From assembly GCF_042453785.1 (NCBI RefSeq), contig NC_091669.1, positions 9,870,501 through 9,934,500 of the forward strand: DNA of 64,000 bases. The letters run 5' to 3'. Position numbers and translations under genes: made by a program. Below the pieces are notes generated by a model. That model ran no database searches. It had not been told where the DNA came from and saw only the letters and a program-made list of their open reading frames with translations. This DNA comes from Malus domestica. Its lineage: Eukaryota; Streptophyta; Magnoliopsida; Rosales; Rosaceae. Positions within the stretch are counted from its first letter, which is position 1, and every line of letters begins with the position of its first letter. Positions 10,200 to 20,153 of the stretch are shown here, piece by piece.

Positions 10200-10850
10200 A
10201 ATGTTGCATGTGCCGTTTCACCACCCTTGAATCAAATCCTTAAAGATCAAGTCACCAACTGGAAGAAGAGCCCATCAATCTTGAAGATCATACCGCTGAT
10301 CAAACTGCTCAAGTGTGAATTGGAAAGATTGAACAAAGCAACAAGTCGTCACCTTCACCTCGTGCCTGCTTGCCATGTGTTCGAGTCAACCTTCAAGAAT
10401 CAAGCCTCAAACAGCCCTTGAAGAAGCTTCCAGCCAAAGTTCAAGATCAAGCCTCTACAGCCCTTGAAGAAATCACAAGTACGATTCAAGATCAAGTGTC
10501 CATCACCCTTGAATCAAATCAAACTCCACATAAAGAGTAAGTTCAAACAATCGGAGGAAGCCAGAAAATCCTCCAACCCAGTTCAAGATCAAAGCTGTGG
10601 AAAGTCAACAAAGCGCAAAAAAAAAAAAAAAAAAAAAAAAAAAACGTGCCGATTCATCCACTACCCAAGCCAAAGATCATCTACCACATGAAGCTCCTTG
10701 TGGTCCAATTTCAACCTTCAAGATCAAGCCTCGACGACCCTTGAAGAAATTCCAAACAAATTCAAGATCAAGCCTTGACGGCCCTTGAAGAAATCTCCAG
10801 CCCAATTCAAGATCAAGCCTCGATGGCCCTTGGATCGACATCTACATTAA
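10200..10850 (+). repeat. Interspersed CAAGATCAAGCC...GGCCCTTGAAGAA units in the internal 3' region
   Basis: At least seven degenerate copies of TTCAAGATCAAGCCTC(G/A)A, then CGGCCCTTGAAGAA, occur between 10225 and 10835. They are the same motif that fills the LTRs. An A-run of about 26 lies at 10618-10644. No gene is visible. Confidence 0.85.
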
Positions 10851-10905
10851 GGGACTTCAAAACGCATCTCCTACACGCGACAAGCACATGTATACAATGC
10901 GTCTT

Positions 10906-10917
10906 GAAGTGGGGGCA
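10906..10917 (+). promoter_or_regulatory. Polypurine tract of the LTR element
   Basis: GAAGTGGGGGCA lies just before the 3' LTR at 10920 and has the position and composition of the plus-strand primer of a Gypsy-type element. Confidence 0.7.
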
Positions 10918-10919
10918 TT

Positions 10920-11949
10920 TGTAGACATCGAAATTTCGGTAAATAAATGTTGACCGATAAATCAAAGTTTCAACGCTCATGTATTACATAAATTTTACAC
11001 GTAGCGTGTGTCTAAACAAAAAATCAAAATAAGTTGGAAAAGTCATCAAACAGGACACGTGTCAACACCTGGCAGAAACGACTTATTTCATCTGGAATAT
11101 TATATTCAAAATTAGGCCTTGGAAATTTCTATAAATAGAAGGATAATTCATTCATTTGGGGGAACCAATTCATATGACACCTTGAAGCTCTGAAGCTCTG
11201 AAACTCCGAAGCTCTCAAGCATCCAGGTTCCCAAAGAATCAAGAAAGTGTTATTCGTTCTTCGTTCATCGTTTTTCTAAGATCAAGCCCCAACGGCCCTT
11301 TGGATCAACAATCATCCACCAATTCAAGATCAAGCCCCGACGGCCCTTGAAGAAAGTGTTCTTCGTTCTTCGTTCATCGTTCTTCCAAGATCAAGCCCCA
11401 ACGGCCCTTGAAGAACTTCCACCAATTCAAGATTAAGCCCCGACGGCCCTTGAAGAAAGCACCATCGTTCATCATCCGTTCATTCAAGATCAAGCCCCAA
11501 CGGCCCTTTGGATCAACAAACGTCGACAAATCCACACATCCAACCGTTCTTCAAGATTAAGCCCAAAAGCCCTTGAAGATCCGTTCATCACTGTTCTTCA
11601 AGATCAAGCCCAAAAGCCCTTGAAGACCCGTTCATCATCGTTATTCAAGATCAAGCCTTAACGGCCCTTGAAGAAACACTCATCAAACCCCAACGGCTCC
11701 TTGAAGATCCGCTCAAATCCACCTTCAAAGATCAAGCCCACGGCCCCTTGAAGAAACTTCCAACAGTTCATCCAAGATCAAGCCTCGACGGCCCTTGGAT
11801 CAACGAAACATCCACAAATCAACACCTTACGGAGATCGAATCAGATGATCAAATTAGAGAGAGATTGTAACCCAAAATCATCAAATACAAATATTTGTTT
11901 GTGCACGTCGTTCTTGTCTCTTTCGTTTCAGGAATTTTCCTTGTTTACA
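10920..11949 (+). repeat. 3' LTR
   Basis: This is the second LTR, identical in structure to the copy at 1263-2290, with the TATA box at 11130-11137 and the G-box at 11054-11063. It ends TTGTTTACA and is followed directly by the GTCAT target duplication. Confidence 0.95.
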
Positions 11950-11954
11950 GTCAT
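11950..11954. repeat. Target-site duplication GTCAT (right copy)
   Basis: This matches the copy at 1258-1262 and marks the integration point inside the Harbinger transposase. Confidence 0.93.
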
Positions 11955-12940
11955 CTGCCAAGTAATACCCCATATTATATTGATAGCTGTTGATGTAATA
12001 GTCAAGTTGAGGTGCTTTACCTTCCCTTCAAGTTATTGAAGAGGGGTGAATGCCCAAGAACTGTAATGTCATTTTGGGATCTAGGGACTCCAAAGAAAGC
12101 ATGCCAGATCCATGTGTCATATGAGGCAACCGCCTCTAACACAACAGTTGGCTTTCTCGACCTTCGGCTAAAGCCTCATTGCCATCCAGTGGGACAATTC
12201 TTCCAATCCCAATTCATGTAGTCTAATGACCCTATCATGCCTGGAAACTCACGGTCTTCAGCTTTGCGAATGAGCCGATTCAGTTCTTCTTCATTTGGCT
12301 CGCGAAGGTACTCGTCTTTATAAACATGAACAATTGTGTCACATAATTGTTCAAAAGTATGAAGGCATGTAGACTCAGACATACCATGGGTTTCATCCAT
12401 CGAATCAGCTGGGGAGCCATAGGCCATCATTCGGAGTGCAACAGTAACCTTCTGATGAGGTGAGAAACCAAGGCAGCCTGCTCTGACCCGCTTCTATCAA
12501 AAGTATGGATTGACCTGCTGGACATCACGAAGTACATGCTCGAAGACATGACGCCTCATCTGGAAGCGACATCTGAAATCCTCTTATGTGTACACCGAGT
12601 TGGGGTTGAAGTAGTTGTTTATTAGATTGGCATGCGCCATCACTCTGCTTCGTGGTTTGTAAAAGCAACCAACAACAGAGCCACCCTATTAAGGTTGTTC
12701 CTCAGTTAGCTGACACACCATGGCCGCAACCATGGCTGCTGATTTGTTTTGTTTGTTGTGCCTTTCTTGAACTTCTTCATCAGACTCCTCATCTTCTCGT
12801 CTCATTTGCGCCCATTTTGCTTCCAATTTGGAATTAGATGAGGACCCCCAGTTGGAACCCGAAGAGGATCCAAAGTTGGAATTCATTGCAAACTTGAATT
12901 GAAATAGATTGAATTCAAAGTTGTGTGAATTATAGCCCAA
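11955..12940 (-). pseudogene. Harbinger transposase, N-terminal half
   Basis: On the minus strand, 12940 down to 12689 encodes a Ser/Asn- and Glu-rich leader (WAQMRREDEESDEEVQERHN). After frame breaks, 12430-12176 encodes the conserved helix and catalytic-core entry (MMAYGSPADSMDETHGMSES, then GMIGSLDYMNWDWKNCP). The alignment continues with a frame change to 11955, where the LTR element interrupts it; the reading resumes at 1262. In-frame stops near 12500 show it was decaying. The MMAYG...GSLDYMNW pattern is diagnostic for plant HARBI1-like nucleases. Confidence 0.8.
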
Positions 12941-13199
12941 TAATCACCCTATTTATAGAAGAAGAAAAAAAATCAAATCTGACGGCTTGCTGACGTCAGC
13001 ATGATGTCAGCTACCAACAGCTAGCTGATGTCACTTAGCTGTTGGATTTGAATTTAAGTTGTAGTTTTTAAATAATAAATTATGTTTGGCCCTCGGTGGG
13101 AGACAATTTTTTGTGACAGGGCTAAAACAAGCCCTATGACCCTTTGGCCCTTGGTTGGAGACGGAGGCAAATATGGCGATGTACTGTTCATTAAAATAT
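12941..13199. other. Right subterminal inverted-repeat region of the Harbinger element
   Basis: This stretch mirrors 95-330 with substitutions, including the inner words CTGACGTCAGCATGATGTCAGC and GCTAGCTGATGTCAC and the outer word CCCTCGGTGGGAGACAATT. It has no coding capacity. Confidence 0.6.
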
Positions 13200-13984
13200 G
13201 GGACACTTTAGATGCGGTCCCTATCTATCAATATTCTTTGATTGAAACCTTATTAATTTTTAGTTTTTGATTGATGTCCCTGACATTAATGTAATAATGT
13301 AAGTTACTATATTTTTTTTAAATTAAAAATTAAAAATTGAAATTTGTAATTGTTTATATTAATGAGATTTTAAATAAAACCCATAATTTATGGGATTAAA
13401 AATAGTAAAATATAAATTATACTCTCTATTATATTGTGTGTGTGTGTGTGTGTACATATATGTATGGGTACATTAACCAAAATTAACAAAAAAAGTTATT
13501 GTACCAAAACATGGATACATTCTCAAATCAACCAAAAAGAATGTACCCATATAAGTTTAAACATGGATTAAAAATTTTGAATGGATTTTATATTAAAAAA
13601 GGGTACATTTTACATATAACAAATTGATATATTTGAGAATGGGTACATTTAAGATTAAAAAAATTGAAAAATTATATGAATGGGTACATTTAAGATTAAA
13701 AAATTGAGAATCTTTTTATATATAAAAAAAACTAATAGGTACAAACTTAATTTAATTAATTTTTTATTATTTTGGAAATGTTTGAATTGAAAATTAATTA
13801 GAAGTTTCATAGAGGTGTGAGTATTAAACCCTAAATTAATTACTAATTTTTATATTAAAAAATTATATAATAAACATGTAAATTCATTATCACATTAATA
13901 CTAGGGACTTGAATCAAAATTTGAAAACTAATAAGGTCTTAGTCAATGAACAGTAAGAACTAGGGACCGGATACTAATTTTTCC
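13200..13984. mobile_element. Mutator-type MITE, 785 bp
   Basis: The ends are inverted repeats: the left reads GGGACACTTTAGATGCGGTCCC and the complement of the right reads GGAAAAATTAGTATCCGGTCCC, with inversion continuing for about 100 bp. A 9-bp duplication TTAAAATAT is present at 13191-13199 and 13985-13993, typical of Mutator insertions. The interior is AT-rich, with a (TG)n at 13433-13452 and repeated GGGTACATT words, and no ORF. Confidence 0.85.
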
Positions 13985-14104
13985 TTAAAATATTAATATC
14001 TTGGAGGGCCAGAGGGCTAAAACGAATCCTCTGGCTAGCCCTCGGTTGGAGATGGCCTGAGGGTCTCCAATCAACGTGTATTTTACCATATTGAAAAACA
14101 TTTG

Positions 14105-15905
14105 GTAAGACCTCGACAAGCGTCACCCAAGCAAAATGGTGTGCGTTGCTAATTTGAAGACCCGCAAGGAAGAGGTTATGAAGACCAGGTTTATGATTTT
14201 GTCGTTGGACTTGATGAGGAATTTGACCGCGTCCGGAGTGATCTTCCGCAAACAAAACCACTTCCTAGTTTGAATGAATGCTTCAATAGCAGCCGTTATG
14301 AAGCCCAACGTCATTATACTATGCTTAGGAATAAGGGATCAGCTGGTGAGTCCTCAATGGCCATGGTGGCTAAAAATTATTCATTTGGAGTGTTTCGTAC
14401 CACTCTTTGTTCAGTGGATAAGGATAAACTCCACTGTGATTCTTGAATCGCACTCGACACTCGGATGAGACGTGTTTCATAAAGCATGGCTTTCCGGATT
14501 GATTTCTGGAGCAACGTGAAAAACTTAAGGCTGAGAAGGAAGCTGATCGCCGCTCAAGGCAAGCCAAGGTGGCGGCTGAATTAGGCACAGAGGTAGCAGC
14601 GGTAGCTGCTGGCCGAGAAGAGGGTGGTTCAGCCACTACCACTCCTGAAGCAGTTCTATCTTTTCTTAATTAACTTAATTCTTCCTCTGATGCTATGGAT
14701 GATACAAGTAACCTTGGTAAAGCCTTGAATGCATCGGAAGGTAAAGATTCCGGTTGGATTATTGATTCGGGTTCAACTGACCACATGTCTTATAATAAAT
14801 TGTTGTTTGAACATATGATTTCACTTATTAAAAAAAATTGGTGTCACTGCCAACGGTGACATGGTTCCTGTTACAGGAACGGGCTCAATTGCTCTTAGTC
14901 CCACTTTATCTTTGCATGGTACGTTGTTTATACCTGCTTTATCAAAGAATCTTCGTTCAGTCGGTCAAACTACAGAACAATTAGATTGTACCGTATTAAT
15001 GTTTCTCACATTTTGCTTATTTCAAGATATCCTGACTTGGGTGATTATTGGGCGTGACACTAAGAGGAATGAATTATAGACAATGTGGCATCTGGTCAAG
15101 TACACCAAGTTCGCAATTATGATAGTGAACGAGTTAAGAAGATATAGTTGTGGCATCTTCGCCTTGTACATGCATCATTTAGTTATTTAAGAAAGTTACT
15201 TTCTACTTTTTTCCGGTATTCAAGACTCAATTAAAATGTAATGTTTGCACTATAGCGAAAAGTCATCGTGTTTTCTACCCTTTGAGCTTCAATAAAAGAG
15301 ATTTTCCTTTTGATTTGGTTCATTTGAATGTTTGGGGTCATTTCCCTGTTACTACTTAACATGGGTTACGTTGGCTTGTTACTTTTGCGGATGATTGCAT
15401 CAGGATGACTTGGGTTTATGTGATGTAAAATAAAAGTAAGGTTGGCTTAGCTCTATTTTTTAGAATTTCTATCGACTGACTCGCACTCAATTTTCCTTCC
15501 CATCAAGGTCCTTCGGTTAGACAATGGTGGTGAGTGTATTAACTCGGAGCTTTCTCAGTTTTTTAACGAGAATGACATTCTTCATGAGACTACATCCCTC
15601 AAACTTTACAACAAAATGGTGTCACGGTATGGAAAAACCGCCATATTTTGGAGACATCTCGGGCTCTCCTTATTGGAGCATCGGCTTCGAATCTTATTGG
15701 GTAGATGCAGTTACATATGCAGTGTATCTCATGAATCTAATGTCCTTCCGAGTTCACAATTATCACACTCCTTTAACGGTTTTGGCAGAACATGTTTCTC
15801 TGTCTTCCGCATTACAACTATACGGGTCTTTGAGTGCGTAGCTTATGTACATCTTCACAAGAACTAGCGGAGTAAGCTTGATCCTTGTGCTATTCGTTGT
15901 GTGTA
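14105..15905 (+). pseudogene. Decayed Ty1/Copia gag-pol fragment
   Basis: Reading across several frames gives, in order, a Copia gag piece (VGLDEEFDRVRSDLPQTKPL near 14200), a zinc-knuckle remnant near 14430, a protease active-site region with WIIDSGSTDHM near 14760, an integrase N-terminal zinc region (LWHLRLVHASF near 15150) and an integrase core piece (LDNGGECINSELSQFFNEND near 15515) extending to about 15850. Frameshifts and stops separate almost every block, and reverse transcriptase is absent. No LTRs were found, so this is a truncated relic. Confidence 0.85.
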
Positions 15906-16015
15906 TTCCTATTAAATATTCATATACCGTAAGTAGAAATAGTAATTCTAACTAGGAGGGGGAATTGCATCCAAGCAAATAAAGTGACTGCAACACTTGA
16001 AAGAAGTACGACCAG

Positions 16016-16675
16016 AAACACAAATCACGACTTACCAGGAATTATAATTAGAAGGGCAGCAGAAAACGCAATCATCATGGTTGCAATAGCCAAAAAAAAA
16101 GAGTGGAAAGACCTATTATCATTTTTGTGGGTAAGGATGTCAGGATATCATCTTCTGCTTAACATGACGTGAGAATTCTAAAAAAATATTAATGTTGCAG
16201 TCTCGGAAGAGAGTGATATAGCATCTGAAACTATAAACAACATAAACAATTTTTCATTAATGAATGCGGGAAAACCAGTATCTTTATTTTCTCGAAAAAC
16301 TATGATTGCAGCAGCAAACAGCTGTCTCTTTCATCTATTGTTCGCCCTCCCTTAGCAATCCTCTGTGATTCTTCGTAAATAAAAAAAATTAAAAAAAACT
16401 CATTATTTGAGGTACAATCGTCTACTCACAATAAATTAAAAAGAAAAAAAAAAGTAACACTACACTCAGCAATTGCAAAGATGCACCTGAATATGATTAA
16501 GTTTTGCAAATGGGGACAACAACTCTGCCATATGTAACATGTTATTGTTATCACTATCGGCAAGAGTTGTCATCCAGTCCTTTGCAGAGAGCCATATATA
16601 AAGTTTATAAATCTTTTCTCTGTCTCTTCCTTTCAGTTCTCTGTGAATATTTCTGTTTCCTGAGTGTATATTCAT
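16016..16675 (-). pseudogene. Ankyrin-repeat/PGG-domain protein, 3' fragment
   Basis: On the minus strand, 16570-16490 encodes DNNNMLHMAELLSPFAKLNH, the last ankyrin segment. About 16330-16040 reads the membrane PGG region: FAAAIIVFRENKDTGFPAFI, then LFMLFIVSDAISLSSETATL and, in another frame, AIATMMIAFSAALLIIIPG. This matches plant ankyrin/PGG membrane proteins of the ITN1/ACD6-like class. At least three frame changes and an in-frame stop, and no start exon, make it a pseudogene. Related proteins act in defence and salt responses, but nothing indicates activity here. Confidence 0.75.
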
Positions 16676-17691
16676 CGTCTAACTCTATATGGTTTTTTAT
16701 TCAGATACTTTATGCAATTGGAGAACTTTTGGCAAGCACTTTGAACCCTTCCTTTTCAAGAGACAAAAATCACATGGAATCCAACAAGAAAATCAAAACT
16801 CGATCAGGAGCCATGGCGTGAATTATATGGTCTCTGTGACATTAGAGGTTGGGACAAAGATCTATCGTTGGGTGCATCAGATTGAATACACTTTCAGTTC
16901 TTATTGCGATTGATAGATATATGTTCAACATCATTGTGCTTAGACGTAAAACTACTGCATCTGGATTCTCTCAATTAAACAGAAATCGAACATAGCTTAT
17001 GTGGTGAAGGATGATGCAAGTATTGTCCTTACAATAAAGGACACATTACACTACAACCGTCCAAGCTTACAATCTAGTGTTGCATAATAAAAATTGTCAT
17101 TCATAACATAAAATGACATTATTATTACGCAGTGTGACAAAGTTTGGTTTTACATTGTGGACATTATATTGCACTATATTGTACAACCAAACAGACAATC
17201 AAAGTATAGTTGGGCTCTCTACACGTTTAGAAATCAAATTATGTAGCTTATATATTACTGGTGTGGTGGAAGCTGATGGAGCAATCAGAGTATGATGCAT
17301 GGAGCCCCAGCCCCTGGTACAAATTAGACTGCCACACCCCATCTTGTCTATGTCTGTTTCCTCGGTTACAATCATGGGTTGGTGACTGGTCCATCAAGCA
17401 CTCAATTGTTTTCTTTCGATTTAGAATTTTGGTGACTAGTTCATATACATTACCAACACTGTAAGATAGAGCTGACTGATTTGACATAAATATAATATAG
17501 CCACATGCGACTTTCTAGCCAGTTTGTTGATGGTTCACCTGCCCTTGTTCTTATTTTCCTGGGAGGATATGTATGATTGATTGATGTGTTTTGAAAGTTA
17601 AAAGAAAAGTACTAGCAAGACGAGATCATCACTTCCTTAAATTACTGATAATGCATTGTCATATGCTTAACTTTAGCATATCATAATAATT
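16676..17691. other. Intergenic, no gene recognised
   Basis: Only short frames are present and none resembles a family I know. The stretch 16676-16900 may contain upstream debris of the ankyrin pseudogene. Confidence 0.5.
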
Positions 17692-19075
17692 AGGATGAAG
17701 TACAAAAAAAATTACCTCAATTATTAGTGTCACGACATTTTCATACCGCATCTTTTAAAATTAACAATGTCATATCTCATCTTTATAATTTGGTCCAATG
17801 TTATACCTTCTGTTACTTGACCGTTTACTTTTCAGTTAAATGCTGATGTGACTTGATTCAGAGCCCATTTTCTATTAAAAATTTATTAAAATATTATTAA
17901 AAACTAAAAAAAATATTTAATATTTTTTAAAATAATAAAGAAAAGTAAAAAAAAAATTAAAAAAAATCCCTCTTTTCGTCCCTTCCCCCCTCTCTCTCCC
18001 CATCTTCATCTTCTTCCCTGCTTAATCTTCAACCAAAAAAAAAAAAAAAATTGAAAACACATCAACCCCCCTTGCGGAAGAAGAAGAGGAAAAAAAAAAT
18101 TCAACCCAACCTGGTTTGCGCCCCCCCAACCCCCTACAACCCAGAAAGAAGGAAGAAGAAGAAGAAAAAAAAAAAAAAACCCCAACAGCGACGGCGTCCT
18201 CTCCCGATCGAAGCTCTGCAAAGCCTTCGAGTCCCTCAGGCTCATTGAGGCCCACTTCGGCATCGATGTGGCCACCCCGCCAAAGCAACTGACGCAACTG
18301 TACGACTCCATATTCGACAAGTTCGACAACGACCAGAGTAGGACTGTGGATCTGGAAGAGTTCAAGAAGGAGATGAAGAAGATTAGGCTGGCCATCGCCA
18401 ACGGGTTCTGGAGGACGACAACTAGAAAGAAGAAGAAGGAGAAGAAAAAGAAAAAGAAAAAAAATCCAAAGCGAACCCAGTTTGTCCCCCCCCCCCCAAA
18501 ACCAACCCCCTGCCAACCCCAAATCCACCACTCTCATCCATTCTCCACATCATCTTCCGCACCCATCCTTCACCTTCTCCGCGCACCCATCTTCCCGCCG
18601 ACGATATCTGGAATTTTTTTTTCTGGGTTGCAGGAGGGGGAAGAGGGAGTTGGGGGACAAACTAAGGGTGGGTGCGGGGGAAGACAAATTGGAATTTTTT
18701 TTTTTTTGTTGGGGGTTGCAAGTGGGGGGAAGAAGATGAAGATGGGGAGTAGAGAGAGGAGGGAGGGAATGGGAAGGACGAACTGAGGATTGTTTTCTTT
18801 TTTTCTTTTTTATTACTTTTCTTTCTTATTTTAATATTTAAAAAAATTAAATATTTTTTTTTTAATTTTTAATAATATTTTAATGATTTTTTAATAGAAA
18901 GTTGGTTCCGAATCAAGTCACGTCAGCATTTAACTAAAAAGTAAACGGCCAAGTAACAGAAGGTATAACATTTGACCAAATTCTAAAGATGAGGTATGAC
19001 ATTGTCAATTTTAAAAGATGAGGTATGAAAGTGTCGTGACACCAATAGTTGAGATAGTTTTTTGTACTTTACCCT
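17692..19075. mobile_element. Long-TIR, Pack-MULE-like element with an EF-hand gene fragment
   Basis: The left end AGGATGAAGTACAAAAAA and the complement of the right end, AGGGTAAAGTACAAAAAA, start inverted repeats of roughly 245 bp (17692-17935 and 18830-19075). They include GTGTCACGAC, AAATGCTGATGTGACTTGAT and complements. The flanks share AATAATT at 17685-17691 and 19076-19082. The interior carries a GC-rich host-gene fragment bracketed by purine-rich low-complexity runs. I place it in the Mutator superfamily from the long TIRs, although the shared flank is 7 bp rather than 9. Confidence 0.75.
18181..18414 (+). pseudogene. Captured EF-hand calcium-binding protein fragment
   Basis: The plus strand reads DGVLSRSKLCKAFESLRLIE, then VATPPKQLTQLYDSIFDKFD and a canonical 12-residue EF-hand loop DNDQSRTVDLEE followed by FKKEMKKIRLAIANGFW. 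This matches the middle of plant EF-hand proteins whose second hand has that context. The frame has no start or end of its own and continues into Lys-rich low complexity, so it is a captured exon piece. Confidence 0.75.
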
Positions 19076-19082
19076 AATAATT

Positions 19083-20153
19083 ATGAATATGAAATATTTG
19101 TCATAGCAGAACACCAATTGAAAATTAATCTCCAAAAAGATAGTATATATCTCTAATCTTAGAAAGCTAGAAATCAAGCTTGGTGTCTCAAGGCTTCACC
19201 AAAAATAATTAGACTAAAGAGCCCCTTAAACAAAAAAACGCAAAACTGGCTAAAAATAATAGAACCAAATTCTCATGGGTAATTTTGTCATAAAAAATAA
19301 AAATAAAACAATTTTTTTTTAAAAGGACTAAATAAAATGGATTAAAGCCATGTGGGTTAAGCGTGTAAAGGGAAGGAGTTTTATAACCATCTATATATTA
19401 TTATTAGGAGAACCCTTCTTGTCAACTTTTTGCCATTTTTTTCTATTTTACCCTCATTATTGATACACAATACTTACATAAGGAGGGCAAAATAGTAATT
19501 TTATATCTTTTGAGAAAATGACAATCATATTCCTATTTTTCCTAATTTACCCTCACTTTTGATACACAATATTTACATAAGATGGATAAAACAGTAATGA
19601 TGTAATATTAAGATAAAATATGCACTTATTAGGAGAAATTGTCGCACCATCAAATTTTTATACTATTTTTAAAATTTTAAAAACTAATCACACTCCTTAA
19701 TAAAAAAATAAAAAATAAAATAAAATTATTCACAAACACAAATATGTGTTCATCGGTTAGTATAAATAAAAAATTAGACGATGGTAAGCAAAAGTGGTGA
19801 CATGTGATGTAAATCTTAGGCCCACCCCGCATGCCACATGTGATCCATCCACCGTTGCGTGACGTTTAATGAACTCCACTTGTTTAAATACTCGCGATTT
19901 CCGCAGATTCTTGGTGATCCTTCCCTTCCGTCAAATAACTACTTATATTAACAGATGGTTGAAAAATCTATAATACCCTCTCTCCCGTGTTTGAGGAATT
20001 TTGGATTTGAGGTCGGGTTTGCGTAATTAACACCAAAATGTAAGGGTAAATATGTCCCGAAATATCATGAAAGCTGCCACTTCCCAAGTCCCCACACTCC
20101 ACTCTCTCCCCTCTGCAACTCTCTGAAATTCTCTCTCTGGATTTTCTTCTTCC
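19083..20153. other. Intergenic/promoter region of the AGPase gene
   Basis: The stretch is AT-rich. A diverged tandem repeat (TTTACCCTCA, then TTGATACACAATA and TTACATAAG) occurs twice, at about 19431-19500 and 19528-19603. Nearer the gene are GCCACATGTG at 19829 and a possible TATA-like TTTAAATA at 19883. The 5' leader at 20090-20153 is CT-rich. Confidence 0.5.

Larger units (their letters stand above)
1263..11949 (+). mobile_element. Gag-only LTR retrotransposon (TR-GAG type) carrying captured host gene fragments
   Basis: The element is 10,687 bp long with LTRs of 1028 and 1030 bp beginning TGTAGACATCG and ending TTTACA, flanked by GTCAT duplications. A primer-binding-site-like TGG-start sequence lies at 2294-2311 and a purine tract (GAAGTGGGGGCA) at 10906-10917. 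Only gag is recognisable; no protease, reverse transcriptase, RNase H or integrase could be read in any frame. The pol position is filled by a tandem array, an HSL2-like LRR fragment, a bromodomain fragment and an antisense ORF. By eye the LTRs differ at about 15 positions plus small indels, roughly 98.5% identity, which suggests a recent insertion. The gag type and antisense ORF resemble the Tat/Athila side of Ty3/Gypsy. It would need proteins supplied in trans to move. Confidence 0.9.
95..14065 (-). mobile_element. Decayed PIF/Harbinger DNA transposon, host of nested insertions
   Basis: The left region around 95-300 and the right region around 12970-13165 are diverged inverted copies of each other. 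On the left the words TCTCCAACCGAGAGC and GACGGCTAACTAACGTCAGC appear; the right side carries GCCCTCGGTGGGAGAC and GCTAGCTGATGTCAC in the opposite sense. A further copy of the terminal word (AGCCCTCGGTTGGAGATGG) lies at 14030-14055, beyond a nested MITE, so the true right end is probably near 14065. A transposase of the HARBI1/DDE_Tnp_4 family is encoded on the minus strand between these ends and is split by an LTR element. I could not fix the 3-bp target duplication, so the outer limits are approximate. The element is dead: the transposase has stops and is interrupted. Confidence 0.6.

Noticed and set aside
18006..18537. Two long minus-strand frames rich in Phe, Leu and Gly
   Set aside because: They are translations of purine-rich low-complexity runs and the antisense of the EF-hand fragment.
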